Assembly (NCBI RefSeq): GCF_001445575.1
Contig: NZ_CP013200.1
Span: 62,001-126,000 of the forward strand
Direction: 5' to 3'
Length of the DNA stretch: 64,000 bases
Source of the DNA: Arthrobacter alpinus
GTDB taxonomy: Bacteria; Actinomycetota; Actinomycetes; Actinomycetales; Micrococcaceae
This document shows positions 63,753 through 64,000 of this stretch, in pieces. The translations under genes and the position numbers were made by a program. The notes under the pieces are model-generated. The model was given only the letters and a program-made list of their open reading frames with translations. It searched no databases and was not told the origin of the DNA. Every line of letters starts with the position of its first letter. Position 1 is the first letter of the stretch.

Positions 63753-64000
63753 TTAGCTTGCGGTGTTGCGCAAGCCGAGGACCATCCAATGCGGACGCAG
63801 GCCCTTGATCTGGTCCCGGATTTTCACATGGTTGCGCCGGTTCATCATGAACAGTGCTGCCGAGCCTGCGGCAAAAGCAACCACTGCACCCAAGCCCAAC
63901 GACCAGCGGGCACCGAATTCAGTGGCGATCCAGCCAACAAGTGGCGCTCCGATGGGCGTCCCGCCCTGCAGCACCACCATATATACGGCGAGCACCCGGC
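63753..64000 (-). CDS. MFS transporter, C-terminal end (cut by window edge)
   Basis: Only the last 80 or so residues are inside the window; the start lies beyond base 64000. Two helices are visible (VYMVVLQGGTPIGAPLVGWI and LGLGAVVAFAAGSAALFM), separated by ATEFGARWS, the pattern of the last helices of a major-facilitator exporter. A basic cytoplasmic tail ends the protein. Substrate cannot be told. Confidence 0.75.
   Translation of the reverse strand, partial: RVLAVYMVVLQGGTPIGAPLVGWIATEFGARWSLGLGAVVAFAAGSAALFMMNRRNHVKIRDQIKGLRPHWMVLGLRNTAS

Overview
The window comes from a high-GC actinobacterium, most likely Arthrobacter or a close Micrococcaceae relative. The clues are GC-rich codons, frequent GTG/TTG starts, a Bpa proteasome activator, a GTP-type PEP carboxykinase, CstA with YbdD, a Pip/YhgE membrane protein and many intergenic palindromic repeats. 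It is chromosomal: housekeeping genes, five tRNA genes, one insertion sequence, no rRNA, CRISPR array or prophage.

Layout. 0-5 kb: holB, a secreted tripeptidyl-aminopeptidase-like lipoprotein, tRNA-Thr and ltrA. 4.5-8.5 kb: a ferric-iron ABC importer behind a DtxR/IdeR-like box. 8.5-12.4 kb: the Bpa operon and ybdD-cstA. 12.7-14.2 kb: an IS3-like element with a programmed frameshift signal, sitting inside an intergenic repeat array. 14-25 kb: quinone oxidoreductase, tRNA-Ser(TGA), a very large LPXTG-anchored nuclease/5'-nucleotidase, an FAD protein and an S9 peptidase. 25-27.4 kb: tRNA-Ser(GCT), a GntR regulator and a PadR/HAAS pair. 27.4-38.1 kb: a complete L-fucose locus. 38-46 kb: RecQ helicase with a phosphoribosyltransferase-like tail, phosphomannomutase, NsrR-Hmp nitric-oxide defence, pckG. 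46.6-49.5 kb: two tRNA-Arg genes, two hydrolases, a FadR-type regulator. 49.9-58.3 kb: a sialic-acid operon. 58.5-64 kb: a degenerate ABC ATPase with a Pip protein, a SixA-like phosphatase, a winged-helix regulator without receiver, and the end of an MFS transporter.

How the genes work together. The fucose locus encodes import, an intracellular GH29 fucosidase, mutarotase and the whole oxidative route to pyruvate plus lactate. The sialic-acid operon encodes an oligopeptide-type importer, lyase, ManNAc kinase and ManNAc-6-P epimerase. Fucose and sialic acid are the two capping sugars of animal glycans. The promoters of both loci share a core ACATCCGAT-type operator, suggesting one regulator or two closely related FadR-type regulators.

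Two further themes. Six otherwise intact genes carry seven apparent frameshifts, every one a loss of one base and most repaired by lengthening a C or G run by one; this looks like homopolymer undercalling rather than gene decay. Intergenic spaces hold several families of palindromic repeats, one of which keeps its hairpin while the arm sequence changes between copies.
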